A stretch of DNA of 21,374 bases from a virus, in IMG/VR virus record IMGVR_UViG_3300045118_000108, positions 1 through 21,374 of that record; one strand, 5' to 3'. A model generated the notes under the pieces. That model had not been told where the DNA came from. It searched no databases and saw only the letters and a program-made list of their open reading frames with translations. Position numbers and translations under genes: made by a program. Below, piece by piece: positions 1-6,119 of the stretch; the first letter of the stretch is position 1; each line of letters begins with the position of its first letter.

Positions 1-177
1 CTCAACGACAAAAATAGATTCAATCCTTATGCCCAGACCATAAATGGCCCGCAATCGCTTACAATTCAGGGTAGCCGATGTGACGCCGACACCCTTGAGC
101 TTGTGGCGCATTGCCATACGTTCGGGGCAATCTTTGCGGATATGGTCATTACAAACATGGCACGGTTTTAGTATCAT
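1..177 (-). CDS. Small Cys-rich hypothetical protein, partial (C-terminus beyond left edge)
   Basis: An open frame runs leftward from an ATG at 177 to the window edge, giving 59 codons without a stop. Its ATG overlaps the TGA of the upstream XRE-like gene in an ATGA arrangement (174-177), the usual mark of translational coupling. The visible N-terminus has a CHVC pair at residues 6-9, C17 and C39, with His residues nearby, which suggests a small zinc-binding protein. I recognise no family. Function is unknown; co-transcription with a regulator is inferred from the overlap and the shared promoter at 384-412. Confidence 0.6.
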   Translation of the reverse strand, partial: MILKPCHVCNDHIRKDCPERMAMRHKLKGVGVTSATLNCKRLRAIYGLGIRIESIFVVE

Positions 178-362
178 TGGGGAAATATCTCCTTAGTTTC
201 CACCCCCAGCATGTCGGCCAGAAATTGCCGCTCTTCTTTCGGCGGGAGCCAGCCCTGAATCACCATCGATAATCGGGTCTGCCGCCAGCCGATTGCCTTG
301 GAAAATATTTTCTGGGAACCGTATTTCTTAATGATTTCCCCTCTTAATAGGTCGTTTCGCAT
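174..362 (-). CDS. XRE/Cro-like helix-turn-helix regulator
   Basis: This 62-residue protein consists of a single compact helix-turn-helix of the XRE/Cro type. A stretch reading SQKIFSKAIGWRQTRLS matches the helix-turn-helix pattern, and the C-terminal FLADMLGVETKEIFP is typical of the last helices of phage and host-type Cro/XRE repressors. The start at 362 has an AGGAGG ribosome site at 370-375, seven bases upstream, and a strong promoter behind it. It faces away from the replication operon, the position of a Cro/CI-type switch protein. Its operator and whether it acts as lysis/lysogeny repressor are not shown by the sequence; the only strong site next to it is the AT-rich promoter region. 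Confidence 0.8.
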   Translation of the reverse strand: MRNDLLRGEIIKKYGSQKIFSKAIGWRQTRLSMVIQGWLPPKEERQFLADMLGVETKEIFPQ

Positions 363-369
363 TTTGTGG

Positions 370-412
370 CCTCCTATGGTGAGTATATAAAATATATTAG
401 GGGTTGTGTCAA
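370..412 (-). promoter_or_regulatory. Sigma-70 promoter and ribosome site of the leftward XRE operon
   Basis: On the minus strand a consensus TTGACA (-35) lies at 412-407, followed by a 17-base spacer and TATATA (-10) at 389-384. An overlapping TATACT at 387-382 would give a 19-base spacer. The leader then contains AGGAGG at 375-370, seven bases before the ATG at 362. The spacer and -10 region are very AT-rich. This is one of the clearest promoters in the window. Confidence 0.8.
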
Positions 413-555
413 GAAATATCTTGAGGTTTGGGATAATTGATGATAAAAAAGATCATCCCCACCCGGAAATTTTGAAAAATGGCTTGACAGGGGGCGGGAA
501 GATGTGCAAGGATGGGTATGCCATGGTTCCTAAAAAATCAAAAGTCAGCATAGCG

Positions 556-629
556 GCCTTGGGAGAGGGGAATTTCGGCGTACCTGCGGGGTAGCCGGGG
601 GACCATGGCAACCTCTTCCAAGGCTTTTT
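556..629 (+). terminator. Terminator-like leader structure upstream of the replication operon
   Basis: A 13-bp helix forms between 556-568 and 612-624 (GCCTTGGGAGAGG with CCTCTTCCAAGGC, one G-U pair) and is followed at once by TTTTT (625-629). The 43-base interior holds a second hairpin: CGGC (576-579) with GCCG (594-597) and TACC (581-584) with GGTA (590-593), one bulged G and a TGCGG loop. The T-run ends 12 bases before the ribosome site of the SpoVG-like gene. It could be an intrinsic terminator of an upstream rightward transcript, or an attenuator/antitermination leader for the early operon. No good promoter is visible just upstream: a TTGACA at 484-489 lacks a convincing -10. Confidence 0.6.
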
Positions 630-655
630 AATTCTTAATTGAAGGAAATATAATC

Positions 656-943
656 ATGGAAATCAGGAATATGCGGAAAATCAATAAGCCTGAAAGCAAA
701 ATCCGGGCTTTTTTCACGGTATCTACAAAGAATTTCGATATTAACGACATGAAACTTATAGAAGGCGAAAAGGGTATTTTTGTCGCCTTCCCATCCCGTG
801 AATATACCAACGGCAAGGGAGAAAAGAAATTTCAGCCAATCATCTGGTGCAAGGATGTTGATTTCATTAAGGCAATTAATGACGAAGCCCTAAAGATTTA
901 TAGGGGAGATTCGCCCCCCGCCGATCAAGACATACCGTTCTAG
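656..943 (+). CDS. SpoVG-like protein
   Basis: The 95-residue product aligns over its length with the SpoVG family from recall: an N-terminal strand, a DINDMKLIEGEKGIFVAFPSRE core (the family's hallmark GxFVAMPS-type loop), and a C-terminal helix. SpoVG proteins are small nucleic-acid-binding regulators of bacteria. Phage copies occur, usually near replication genes. The ATG at 656 has a GAAGGA ribosome site at 641-646; a second in-frame ATG lies five codons in. The stop is seven bases before the primase gene, so the two are almost certainly co-translated. A role as a replication accessory or an SSB-like nucleic-acid-binding protein is inference; no OB-fold SSB gene is present in the window. 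Confidence 0.85.
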   Translation: MEIRNMRKINKPESKIRAFFTVSTKNFDINDMKLIEGEKGIFVAFPSREYTNGKGEKKFQPIIWCKDVDFIKAINDEALKIYRGDSPPADQDIPF

Positions 944-950
944 GGGTGCT

Positions 951-3053
951 ATGCCCACCATGGCCCCCGATCCAGATAAAATCAAAAGCCTTCCTGTTGT
1001 CCAGGCGGCGGAATTTTTGCAATGGCTCCATGACGGAGAACCATTCGAAATTTGCATTATAGCGCCACTGAAGCCCACGAGTCCCTTATGGGAAGGTAGG
1101 GCAGTCGGTAAATCTACGGTTGCCGGATGGTTTGTTGATGCAACCCAAGCTGCAAAGCTGGCCTGTCAAGTAGATGCAAAAGGAGTATATGTCACCCTCA
1201 ATCCCACAAAAGATGAACTCTTGGCGCGGGCAAATTGCCGCTTCAAGGCTGGAGTAGATCGGACGGCGGATAAAGGTATCGCCCATTTACGAAATTTGCT
1301 AATAGACATTGATCCCAAACGAGAATCAGGAATCAGCAGCACAGACGAAGAACATGAGCGGTCTTTGATGGTAGCCCAGGAAATATCTACTGAACTCGCA
1401 AAACAGTTCTGGCCGGATCCCCTATACGGCGATTCTGGCAACGGTGCCCACCTCATTTATCCTATCGCCCTTCCGAACGACCCACCAGGAAAAGACGACA
1501 ATAAAAAATTGATCCAAAAAGTTCTTCAGGCTGTAGCTTTCAAGTTTTCCAAACTGCTCCAAGAAACTAACATGGATATGGACCTTACAGTCTTTAACCC
1601 TGCGAGGCTTACAAAGCTCTATGGAACCTGGACCCGGAAAGGCGAAAATATTCCAGCCCGGCCACACAGACAAGCCAAGATATTATCCCTGCCTCCTCGT
1701 ACCGTCTTGTCTCTAGAAAAGTTACAAGAGATGGCCCAGCAAGCCCCTGAAGATAAAAAGGGGGCAGACCACAACAACATAACCAGCGACATGATGAACG
1801 TCGAGGCGTATCTAACCCATTATGGCCGGGAGATCATCAAGATCAAAAAACATGGCTCCGGGCATTTATACTGCCTTGATGAATGCGTTTTTGACCCTTC
1901 CCACAATTCCAATGAAGCAGCTATCGGCCAGCAGGGAGATGGCAAGCTATATTATCAGTGTTTTCATAATTCCTGTAAAGGGCGAAGCTGGGCAGAGGCC
2001 CGGCACATTATAAGTGGAAGAGATAAACTTACCAGGTTCCTACCCGCCGCCGCTGCTAGTTTTTATACCCCCCCCAAAGGGGGTGAACAAGAACATATTA
2101 ATAAAAATTCTTTTTCTCTAGGGAGTGACCTCAAAAAGCGAATTGAGGCGTCTTTGAGAGCAGGGGATTTAACCCCCCAAGAAGTGGACCATGTTATTGA
2201 TATACTTAAGGGATTTCCTAAAAATAAGTCACTAACCGAAGAGGTTGAAGAATGGATAATGACCTCAAATGGCCTCTTCCTGACCTCAGATGTCCACAAA
2301 GAACTGCACTTGACCTCACGTGACCTCAAAAAGCAAGCGAATGAGGTTTGTCGGCGATTAGCAGAGAAAGGAAGGATTACACCATGTGGAAACAAACGGG
2401 GTTGTTACCGGGTGATCGAAGAAAGCGAAGAAATGGACTGGAGGTCTGCCGATATAGAAAATTACTATCCCATAAAATGGCCCTTTGAACTGGAAAGTTT
2501 GGTAAGGGTTTTTCCTGGAAATATTGTGGTTATCGCCGGAGAGAAAAATGCCGGAAAATCTGCCTTTATTTATAACCTTATAAAGTTAAATCAGGATAGA
2601 CATAAAATAGTTTTATTTAATTCCGAAGCCAGCCGGGAAGAATTAAAGTTACGCTTATCGCTCCATGACGATATTAGATTAGATGATTGGAAGTTTAAAC
2701 CGCTCAAGAGGTCAAGGGATTTTTCAGATGGCATATTCCCCAATCGCTTGAATATTATAGATTATTTCGAGTTTAATGATGAAGCAAGGTTTTACGATAT
2801 AGCTACGGAAATTCGGAAGATTCACGATAAATTAAAAAAGGGAATTTGTGTTATTGCCCTGCAAAAAAAGAAAGGGGCGGAATATGGCAGAGGGGGCGAT
2901 TTTTCACGGGAGAAAGCCCGGATGTACCTGACTATGGGCGGAAACAAATTGAAAATAGTAGATGGTAAAATCTGGGCATCTGAGAAAAATCCGAATGGCT
3001 TAGAATTTGACTATAAGCTCGTGGGCGGCTGGAAATTTATTGAGTGGCAGTGA
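951..3053 (+). CDS. Phage primase-polymerase / RecA-type ATPase replication protein
   Basis: This 700-residue protein has four visible parts. Residues about 60-265 look like an archaeo-eukaryotic primase-polymerase domain: D119-I-D121 metal motif, S162-GNGAH167, then D211 and an NPARLTKLYGT segment. Residues about 305-350 hold a zinc-binding segment (C308, C312, H339, C342). Residues about 425-490 read as a winged helix. Residues about 515-700 are a RecA-like ATPase with Walker A AGEKNAGKS (K536, S537) and a hydrophobic CVIALQ strand near 635 that may carry the Walker B function without a classical acid pair. It is probably the initiator, primase and helicase of the phage. The start is ATG 951 or ATG 960; an AGGGGTG at 942-948 fits 960 slightly better. 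TGACCTCA repeats lie inside and just after the gene. Confidence 0.85.
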   Translation: MPTMAPDPDKIKSLPVVQAAEFLQWLHDGEPFEICIIAPLKPTSPLWEGRAVGKSTVAGWFVDATQAAKLACQVDAKGVYVTLNPTKDELLARANCRFKAGVDRTADKGIAHLRNLLIDIDPKRESGISSTDEEHERSLMVAQEISTELAKQFWPDPLYGDSGNGAHLIYPIALPNDPPGKDDNKKLIQKVLQAVAFKFSKLLQETNMDMDLTVFNPARLTKLYGTWTRKGENIPARPHRQAKILSLPPRTVLSLEKLQEMAQQAPEDKKGADHNNITSDMMNVEAYLTHYGREIIKIKKHGSGHLYCLDECVFDPSHNSNEAAIGQQGDGKLYYQCFHNSCKGRSWAEARHIISGRDKLTRFLPAAAASFYTPPKGGEQEHINKNSFSLGSDLKKRIEASLRAGDLTPQEVDHVIDILKGFPKNKSLTEEVEEWIMTSNGLFLTSDVHKELHLTSRDLKKQANEVCRRLAEKGRITPCGNKRGCYRVIEESEEMDWRSADIENYYPIKWPFELESLVRVFPGNIVVIAGEKNAGKSAFIYNLIKLNQDRHKIVLFNSEASREELKLRLSLHDDIRLDDWKFKPLKRSRDFSDGIFPNRLNIIDYFEFNDEARFYDIATEIRKIHDKLKKGICVIALQKKKGAEYGRGGDFSREKARMYLTMGGNKLKIVDGKIWASEKNPNGLEFDYKLVGGWKFIEWQ
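2126..2328 (+). repeat. TGACCTCA iterons inside the replication gene
   Basis: Five exact TGACCTCA octamers lie at 2126, 2260, 2281, 2311 and 2321. The last four are spaced 21, 30 and 10 bases, close to whole helical turns. The first and last share a longer 15-base match, GTGACCTCAAAAAGC (2125-2139 and 2320-2334). The octamers fall in two different reading frames of the host gene, giving DLK in one and MTS or LTS in the other, so DNA sequence rather than protein sequence seems to be conserved. Origins inside the initiator gene are known, for example lambda ori within O. Confidence 0.75.
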
Positions 3054-3054
3054 G

Positions 3055-3124
3055 TGACCTCAAAGTGACCTCAACATGACCTTAAAAGACCTCAAATATG
3101 GCAAGTTGACCTCAACTGACCTCA
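3055..3124 (+). repeat. Helically phased TGACCTCA iteron array (candidate replication origin)
   Basis: Directly after the stop of the replication gene, six copies of the octamer fill the gap before the next ribosome site. Exact copies are at 3055, 3066, 3107 and 3117; one-mismatch copies are at 3077 (TGACCTTA) and 3087 (AGACCTCA). Start-to-start steps are 11, 11, 10, 20 and 10 bases, so all sites face the same side of the helix. A position near 3097 is skipped. Together with the intragenic cluster this gives eleven sites. Iterons bound by the neighbouring replication protein are the simplest reading; an operator array is the alternative. Confidence 0.75.
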
Positions 3125-3139
3125 AAACAGGGGGTTGAT

Positions 3140-3748
3140 ATGGATAAGCTGTCAAAGGCAAAAATGAAGGAGTATGTATCTAACATATTAAAAGTATTAC
3201 CAGTTGGAACTATTTTAGAAGGAAGAGAGAAAAATATAGCCTTATATCTTCTGCATCAACATCCCCGGAAAGAGGAAAAGATAGGCTGCGGTCTGAAAGA
3301 TATTTGCGTCGCTGGACATAGCAAAAATAAGCACCTTCAAATTATCCGCATCGACGGCAGTCGGATTGATTATTCTTACCGGAAATGCTTATATGGCGAA
3401 CCTAAAAACCTCGACATATTCCGGGCGGCTTGCCGGTCTGCGGTAATGGCTGACATTAGACAATTTAAGGATAGAGCCTTGCAAGGCAATCCGATTTGTC
3501 GGCATAGAGAAACCATCTTAACGGAAGAAAATTCCGTAGTAGATCATGTTAAGCCTAAAACTTTCAATGTGATTGTGGGGAATTTTATATCGGCCCATGG
3601 CTATGTAGTTGATGAAGTGAAAATTGGCGGTGATCTCAGTCGTGTATTCTTGGATAAAGAATTATCCCGCCAATTTAGGGAGTTTCACAATAAACACGCT
3701 GTCTTGGAACTTGTATATAAGGACGCTAACAACAAGGAGTGCCGCTAA
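3140..3748 (+). CDS. DUF3223/DCL-like protein with HNH-like motifs
   Basis: The 202-residue product has an N-terminal half I do not recognise and a C-terminal part matching, from recall, the DUF3223 (DCL-like) family found in phages and plants. Key pieces are NSVVDHVKPKTF near residues 131-142 and FHNKHAVLELVYKDANN near 184-200. A DH pair followed by a distal H-N-x-x-H segment resembles a degenerate HNH (beta-beta-alpha metal) nuclease site, so a nuclease role is possible but unproven. Cysteines in the first half (GCGLKDIC, CLYG, CRSA) may bind metal. The ATG at 3140 has a GGGGG ribosome site at 3129-3133. The TAA overlaps the next ATG (TAATG). Confidence 0.6.
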   Translation: MDKLSKAKMKEYVSNILKVLPVGTILEGREKNIALYLLHQHPRKEEKIGCGLKDICVAGHSKNKHLQIIRIDGSRIDYSYRKCLYGEPKNLDIFRAACRSAVMADIRQFKDRALQGNPICRHRETILTEENSVVDHVKPKTFNVIVGNFISAHGYVVDEVKIGGDLSRVFLDKELSRQFREFHNKHAVLELVYKDANNKECR

Positions 3749-3924
3749 TGCAACACATCAGCACCCCCGTCAACCGGGAAATGGCCCGGATCAAAAGGGA
3801 AAGATGCCCCCACAACTCAGGGGGCACCTGCACCCACCCCCACGTCGCCCGGCTCCGCCTCGCCTGCGCTGCCTGGCAGGAGATACATGCGGGGTGTCCG
3901 GTGGGGATAAGGCTAAAAGAATAA
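3748..3924 (+). CDS. Small Cys/His-rich hypothetical protein
   Basis: A 58-residue frame starts at ATG 3748, sharing an A with the preceding stop (TAATG), and is served by AAGGAG at 3734-3739. A GTG at 3739 in the same frame is possible but less likely. The sequence contains CPHNSGGTC followed by HPH and two further cysteines, consistent with a small metal-binding protein. The DNA of this gene is much more C-rich than its neighbours. No family is recognised. Confidence 0.55.
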   Translation: MQHISTPVNREMARIKRERCPHNSGGTCTHPHVARLRLACAAWQEIHAGCPVGIRLKE

Positions 3925-3927
3925 AAG

Positions 3928-4659
3928 ATGAAATGGCCCGATGATTACCTGGTTCCTGGAGTTGAGCCTTATCATGTGGAAGAGGCGGGGATAATCTTGC
4001 TTGGCGATGCAAGAGAAATTATGCCTTTCTTCCCTGATAATTCCATCGATATGATATTTACCGATCCTCCTTATGGGCACAACAACAACAACAACAACGA
4101 TTTAATCCATAGTTGGGAGAAGGCGTTGGGCAGGTCAAAAGAAATAGCACCAATGAGACCTATTTGCAATGATAGTACCGAGGATGCTGAGAAACTTTTT
4201 GCTTTCCTCATGGAGCAGGCCCCGAGATTGCTTAAAGAAGAAAGCTGTTGCTGTTGTTGCTGCGGCGGCGGCGGCGGCCCTGGTCCGATGTTTGCGAGAT
4301 GGTCTCTTAAAATGGATCAGCATTTAACCTTTAAGCAAATGATTGTATGGGACAAAGGGCCAATGGGGATGGGTTGGCATTATCGGCGCAGTTATGAAAC
4401 TATTCTCGTTGGGCATAAAGGGAATAATATTCCGCAGGCCAACGAACATCCTACAGCAAAACCCTATCAATTAGCTGGATTTTTCATAGAACTTCATTCT
4501 CAACCTCATGACATTATTTTTGACCCATTTATGGGCGGAGGAAGCACTATTGAAGCGGCCCGAAAGGCAGGGCGTCGTTTTATTGGGATTGAAATTGATC
4601 CGCAATGGCTACCTATAGCCGTCAAGCGCCTACGCCAAGGAGTTTTGAACTTCTCATAA
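3928..4659 (+). CDS. Beta-class DNA methyltransferase
   Basis: The 243-residue product transfers a methyl group from S-adenosylmethionine to an exocyclic amino group of A or C in DNA. The catalytic motif IV is TDPPYG (D46-Y49) near the N-terminus and the AdoMet motif I is FDPFMGGGS (D199 onward) near the C-terminus, so the order is that of beta-class enzymes. HPTAKP at 174-179 is the usual lead-in to motif I. No restriction enzyme partner is adjacent, so protection of phage DNA from host restriction, or a regulatory role, is likely. Oddities are six Asn at 52-57, and six Cys followed by five Gly at 107-117, in what should be the region around motif IV and the target-recognition segment. I recall similar tracts in related phage enzymes, so they may be a family trait. 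No strong ribosome site precedes ATG 3928. Confidence 0.9.
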   Translation: MKWPDDYLVPGVEPYHVEEAGIILLGDAREIMPFFPDNSIDMIFTDPPYGHNNNNNNDLIHSWEKALGRSKEIAPMRPICNDSTEDAEKLFAFLMEQAPRLLKEESCCCCCCGGGGGPGPMFARWSLKMDQHLTFKQMIVWDKGPMGMGWHYRRSYETILVGHKGNNIPQANEHPTAKPYQLAGFFIELHSQPHDIIFDPFMGGGSTIEAARKAGRRFIGIEIDPQWLPIAVKRLRQGVLNFS

Positions 4660-4671
4660 GGAGGACACCCT

Positions 4672-4710
4672 ATGACCCCTAACCAGTTGGCCCGAATCCA
4701 GCACGAGTGA
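4672..4710 (+). CDS. 12-residue leader peptide ahead of the lysis gene
   Basis: A very short frame, MTPNQLARIQHE, has the best ribosome site of the region (AAGGAGG at 4659-4665). Its TGA overlaps the GTG start of the transglycosylase (GTGA, 4707-4710). The lysis gene lacks a clear ribosome site of its own, so this mini-frame may set its translation by coupling. Alternatively it is the N-terminus of a longer ancestral protein broken by a frame change. Confidence 0.4.
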   Translation: MTPNQLARIQHE

Positions 4711-5177
4711 GCTGGGCGGCGTTTTGCTTCCTATTAACCCTTAGTTTAAATTCAGGTATCCCGCCCGGCCAACTCAACGCAAGACTTGACGCGGGAACTT
4801 GGCTAACTTTCGTAAAGCTGGCGTGTGAAGAATACAATGTGGAGCCCACTTTCGCCCTCGGCCTCTGGCAAGTCGAAAGTGGCTTGCCCGGAGGCCCCGC
4901 AATCCGCCTGGGGCGGTTAGGGCGGACGCAGTATTACGGCCCAGGAGGACTCTTTAAGGGGTGCAAGAGCCTCAGAGGATTGAACCTTGATAACCCTTGG
5001 ATTGCAACCTGGGCCTCCGTGCGAGCCTTGAAGGGCACCGGCTACAACGAGGCCGCCCAGAAAAGGCGGCTGCGGAGCTATAATGCCCAATGGACCCGCC
5101 GTTATGAGCGCGACGTAATGGCGGCGAAGAGGAAGTGGATTGAAAAACAAAAAGCAAACTCCGGAAACAGCCCTTAA
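4707..5177 (+). CDS. Lytic transglycosylase-like lysis protein
   Basis: The 156-residue product resembles the SLT lysozyme-like fold. ALGLWQVESGLPG places the probable catalytic Glu at residue 57, and a GPGGLF segment, a WIATWASVRALKGTGYNEA helix and LRSYN follow, as in SLT proteins. Residues 3-13 are hydrophobic (WAAFCFLLTLS) and may act as a signal peptide or a signal-anchor, so export through the host Sec system is plausible. The enzyme would cleave peptidoglycan glycan strands either for lysis or during entry. The start is GTG 4707, coupled to the 12-residue leader frame. The last 38 bases overlap the nuclease gene. Confidence 0.7.
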   Translation: MSWAAFCFLLTLSLNSGIPPGQLNARLDAGTWLTFVKLACEEYNVEPTFALGLWQVESGLPGGPAIRLGRLGRTQYYGPGGLFKGCKSLRGLNLDNPWIATWASVRALKGTGYNEAAQKRRLRSYNAQWTRRYERDVMAAKRKWIEKQKANSGNSP

Positions 5178-5448
5178 GCGCGCCTGCTCCCAACTCCTGC
5201 GCCAGTTCGGGGGGGTTTCGCTTCCAATCCCCGGTGGCGCGTACGGCGTGCCTGGCTCCCCCGACAGGATAATTTTTTACCAGGGCACGGCTTATGCTGC
5301 GGAATTTAAAGCGCCAAACAAAAATCTATCCCCTGCACAACAGGCGATCCGGGAGAAAATCGAGGCCACGGGCTGCAAGTATCTGCTTATCCGGGATGTT
5401 AAAGACCTCGTGGATGCCCTGGCCTTGCCGGTGCTGGGGGTGTGGTGA
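5140..5448 (+). CDS. VRR-NUC domain nuclease
   Basis: The 102-residue protein is a stand-alone VRR-NUC domain of the PD-(D/E)XK superfamily. D42 in GSPDRII and E55/K57 in AAEFKAP are the metal and catalytic residues. LSPAQQAIREKIEATGCKYLLIRDVKDL is the characteristic C-terminal helix-strand pair. Viral VRR-NUC proteins are thought to act on branched or replicating DNA, as Holliday-junction resolvases. The start is TTG 5140, with GAGGAAG at 5130-5136; no in-frame ATG keeps the domain whole. It overlaps the transglycosylase by 38 bases, so the nuclease sits unexpectedly within the lysis block. Confidence 0.85.
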   Translation: MKNKKQTPETALKRACSQLLRQFGGVSLPIPGGAYGVPGSPDRIIFYQGTAYAAEFKAPNKNLSPAQQAIREKIEATGCKYLLIRDVKDLVDALALPVLGVW

Positions 5449-5470
5449 AAATAAGTTAAGGAGGGCCACT

Positions 5471-5728
5471 ATGAATTGGTACATCGCAATTTGTTCATTG
5501 GTGACGGGCATTGCATTAGGGCTTCTGATCGCCAGATGGGGAGATATTACACGGCTGGCGAATAAACAAGAAGAATTTGTAGATGTTTGGCTGAGAAATA
5601 TTGACACCTGGAATAAACAATTTGGTCGCCTTTTTGATATTAACCGGCAAATTCTTATCGCTTTAATTGGCAGGAAACCGGATTTATCAATCTTGGCGGA
5701 TAATGAAGATGATGGAGGGGGAGAGTAG
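5471..5728 (+). CDS. Small membrane protein, possibly spanin- or holin-related
   Basis: The true start is ATG 5471, with AAGGAGGG at 5458-5465; the open frame runs further upstream but only through the nuclease gene. The 85-residue product has one N-terminal membrane segment (residues about 4-21), then a charged region rich in Trp, Asn and Gln that could form a helix, and an acidic tail. One N-terminal anchor plus a helical domain beside a transglycosylase fits an inner-membrane spanin subunit or an atypical holin. No lipoprotein partner is visible, so this is inference only. Confidence 0.6.
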   Translation: MNWYIAICSLVTGIALGLLIARWGDITRLANKQEEFVDVWLRNIDTWNKQFGRLFDINRQILIALIGRKPDLSILADNEDDGGGE

Positions 5729-5730
5729 CC

Positions 5731-5832
5731 ATGCTTGCCTTCTTCTTTGGCGTGTTTGTAGGGACGTTCCTAGGAATGCTCATTATGGCGCTGTTGGCCA
5801 TGGCTAGGGATGGGAGCGATTATGACTTCTGA
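5731..5832 (+). CDS. 33-residue membrane peptide, DUF3789-like
   Basis: ATG 5731 follows a GGAGGGGGAGAG purine tract by a few bases. The product is almost entirely one hydrophobic helix with glycines (FFFGVFVGTFLGMLIMALLAMA) and a short acidic tail, ending DYDF. This is the pattern of DUF3789-type mini-membrane proteins, common in phages and mobile elements and of unknown role. It overlaps the next gene by 11 bases. Confidence 0.65.
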   Translation: MLAFFFGVFVGTFLGMLIMALLAMARDGSDYDF

Positions 5833-6019
5833 TATATCCCGGTGTCCTAAGTGCGGTGCAAAATTTCTTCCTTTCCCCGTAAGCCCTTGTACTAAGAATG
5901 GTATTATCTTGGATGTGGCTCTGCCAGGTTGGGAGTGTGGGTCAATGGGGTATGGATGTACTCACCAGACAGAAGAATGTAAACGGCGGGAAGGTCATGC
6001 AGCGTGGAGATATACTTAG
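5822..6019 (+). CDS. Small zinc-ribbon-like protein
   Basis: The 65-residue frame is taken from ATG 5822, which has GGGAG at 5812-5816; an in-frame ATG at 5810 would sit without a site. It contains CPKC near the N-terminus and further cysteines (SPC, ECG, GC, EEC) with a His, consistent with a metal-binding knuckle. It overlaps the preceding membrane peptide by 11 bases. Its last 116 bases lie antisense to the ribbon-helix-helix gene, so the two are convergent and overlapping. Function is unknown. Confidence 0.6.
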   Translation: MTSDISRCPKCGAKFLPFPVSPCTKNGIILDVALPGWECGSMGYGCTHQTEECKRREGHAAWRYT

Positions 6020-6104
6020 CCACAGACCAGCCCCGCGCCTTTGCCGCCCTTACGATTGCCTCTCTTTTATCATCGGGCATGTTTCGAATTTGCATGAAGC
6101 CCAT
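5904..6104 (-). CDS. Ribbon-helix-helix (Arc/FitA-type) DNA-binding protein
   Basis: The 66-residue leftward product begins with a classical ribbon-helix-helix: a short beta strand MQIRNMP, then helix DDKREAIVRAAKARG, a turn, and helix WSVAKYIST. Such proteins are dimeric repressors or antitoxins. The start at 6104 has AAGGGGG at 6117-6111, six bases upstream, and a good promoter overlapped by a perfect inverted repeat. Residues past about 45 are not family-like and run antisense to the end of the zinc-ribbon gene. No toxin gene is adjacent on the same strand, so a repressor role is preferred over antitoxin. Methionines at residues 1 and 4 are both possible starts. Confidence 0.7.
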   Translation of the reverse strand: MGFMQIRNMPDDKREAIVRAAKARGWSVAKYISTLHDLPAVYILLSGEYIHTPLTHTPNLAEPHPR

Positions 6105-6119
6105 ATCGGACCCCCTTGG

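Noticed and set aside
484-513. TTGACA as -35 of a rightward early promoter
   Set aside because: The best -10 at 18 bases is AAGGAT, only three of six matches, so I do not call a promoter.
406-594. 62-codon rightward frame in the divergent leader
   Set aside because: It starts at a GTG inside the leftward promoter, has no ribosome site, ends within the terminator-like structure, and its product resembles nothing.
2126-3124. CRISPR array
   Set aside because: The repeats are only eight bases with spacers of 2-3 bases in the array; no spacer-length intervals or cas genes.
5294-5470. Long upstream extension of the membrane protein gene
   Set aside because: It is out-of-frame sequence of the VRR-NUC gene; AAGGAGGG fixes the start at 5471.
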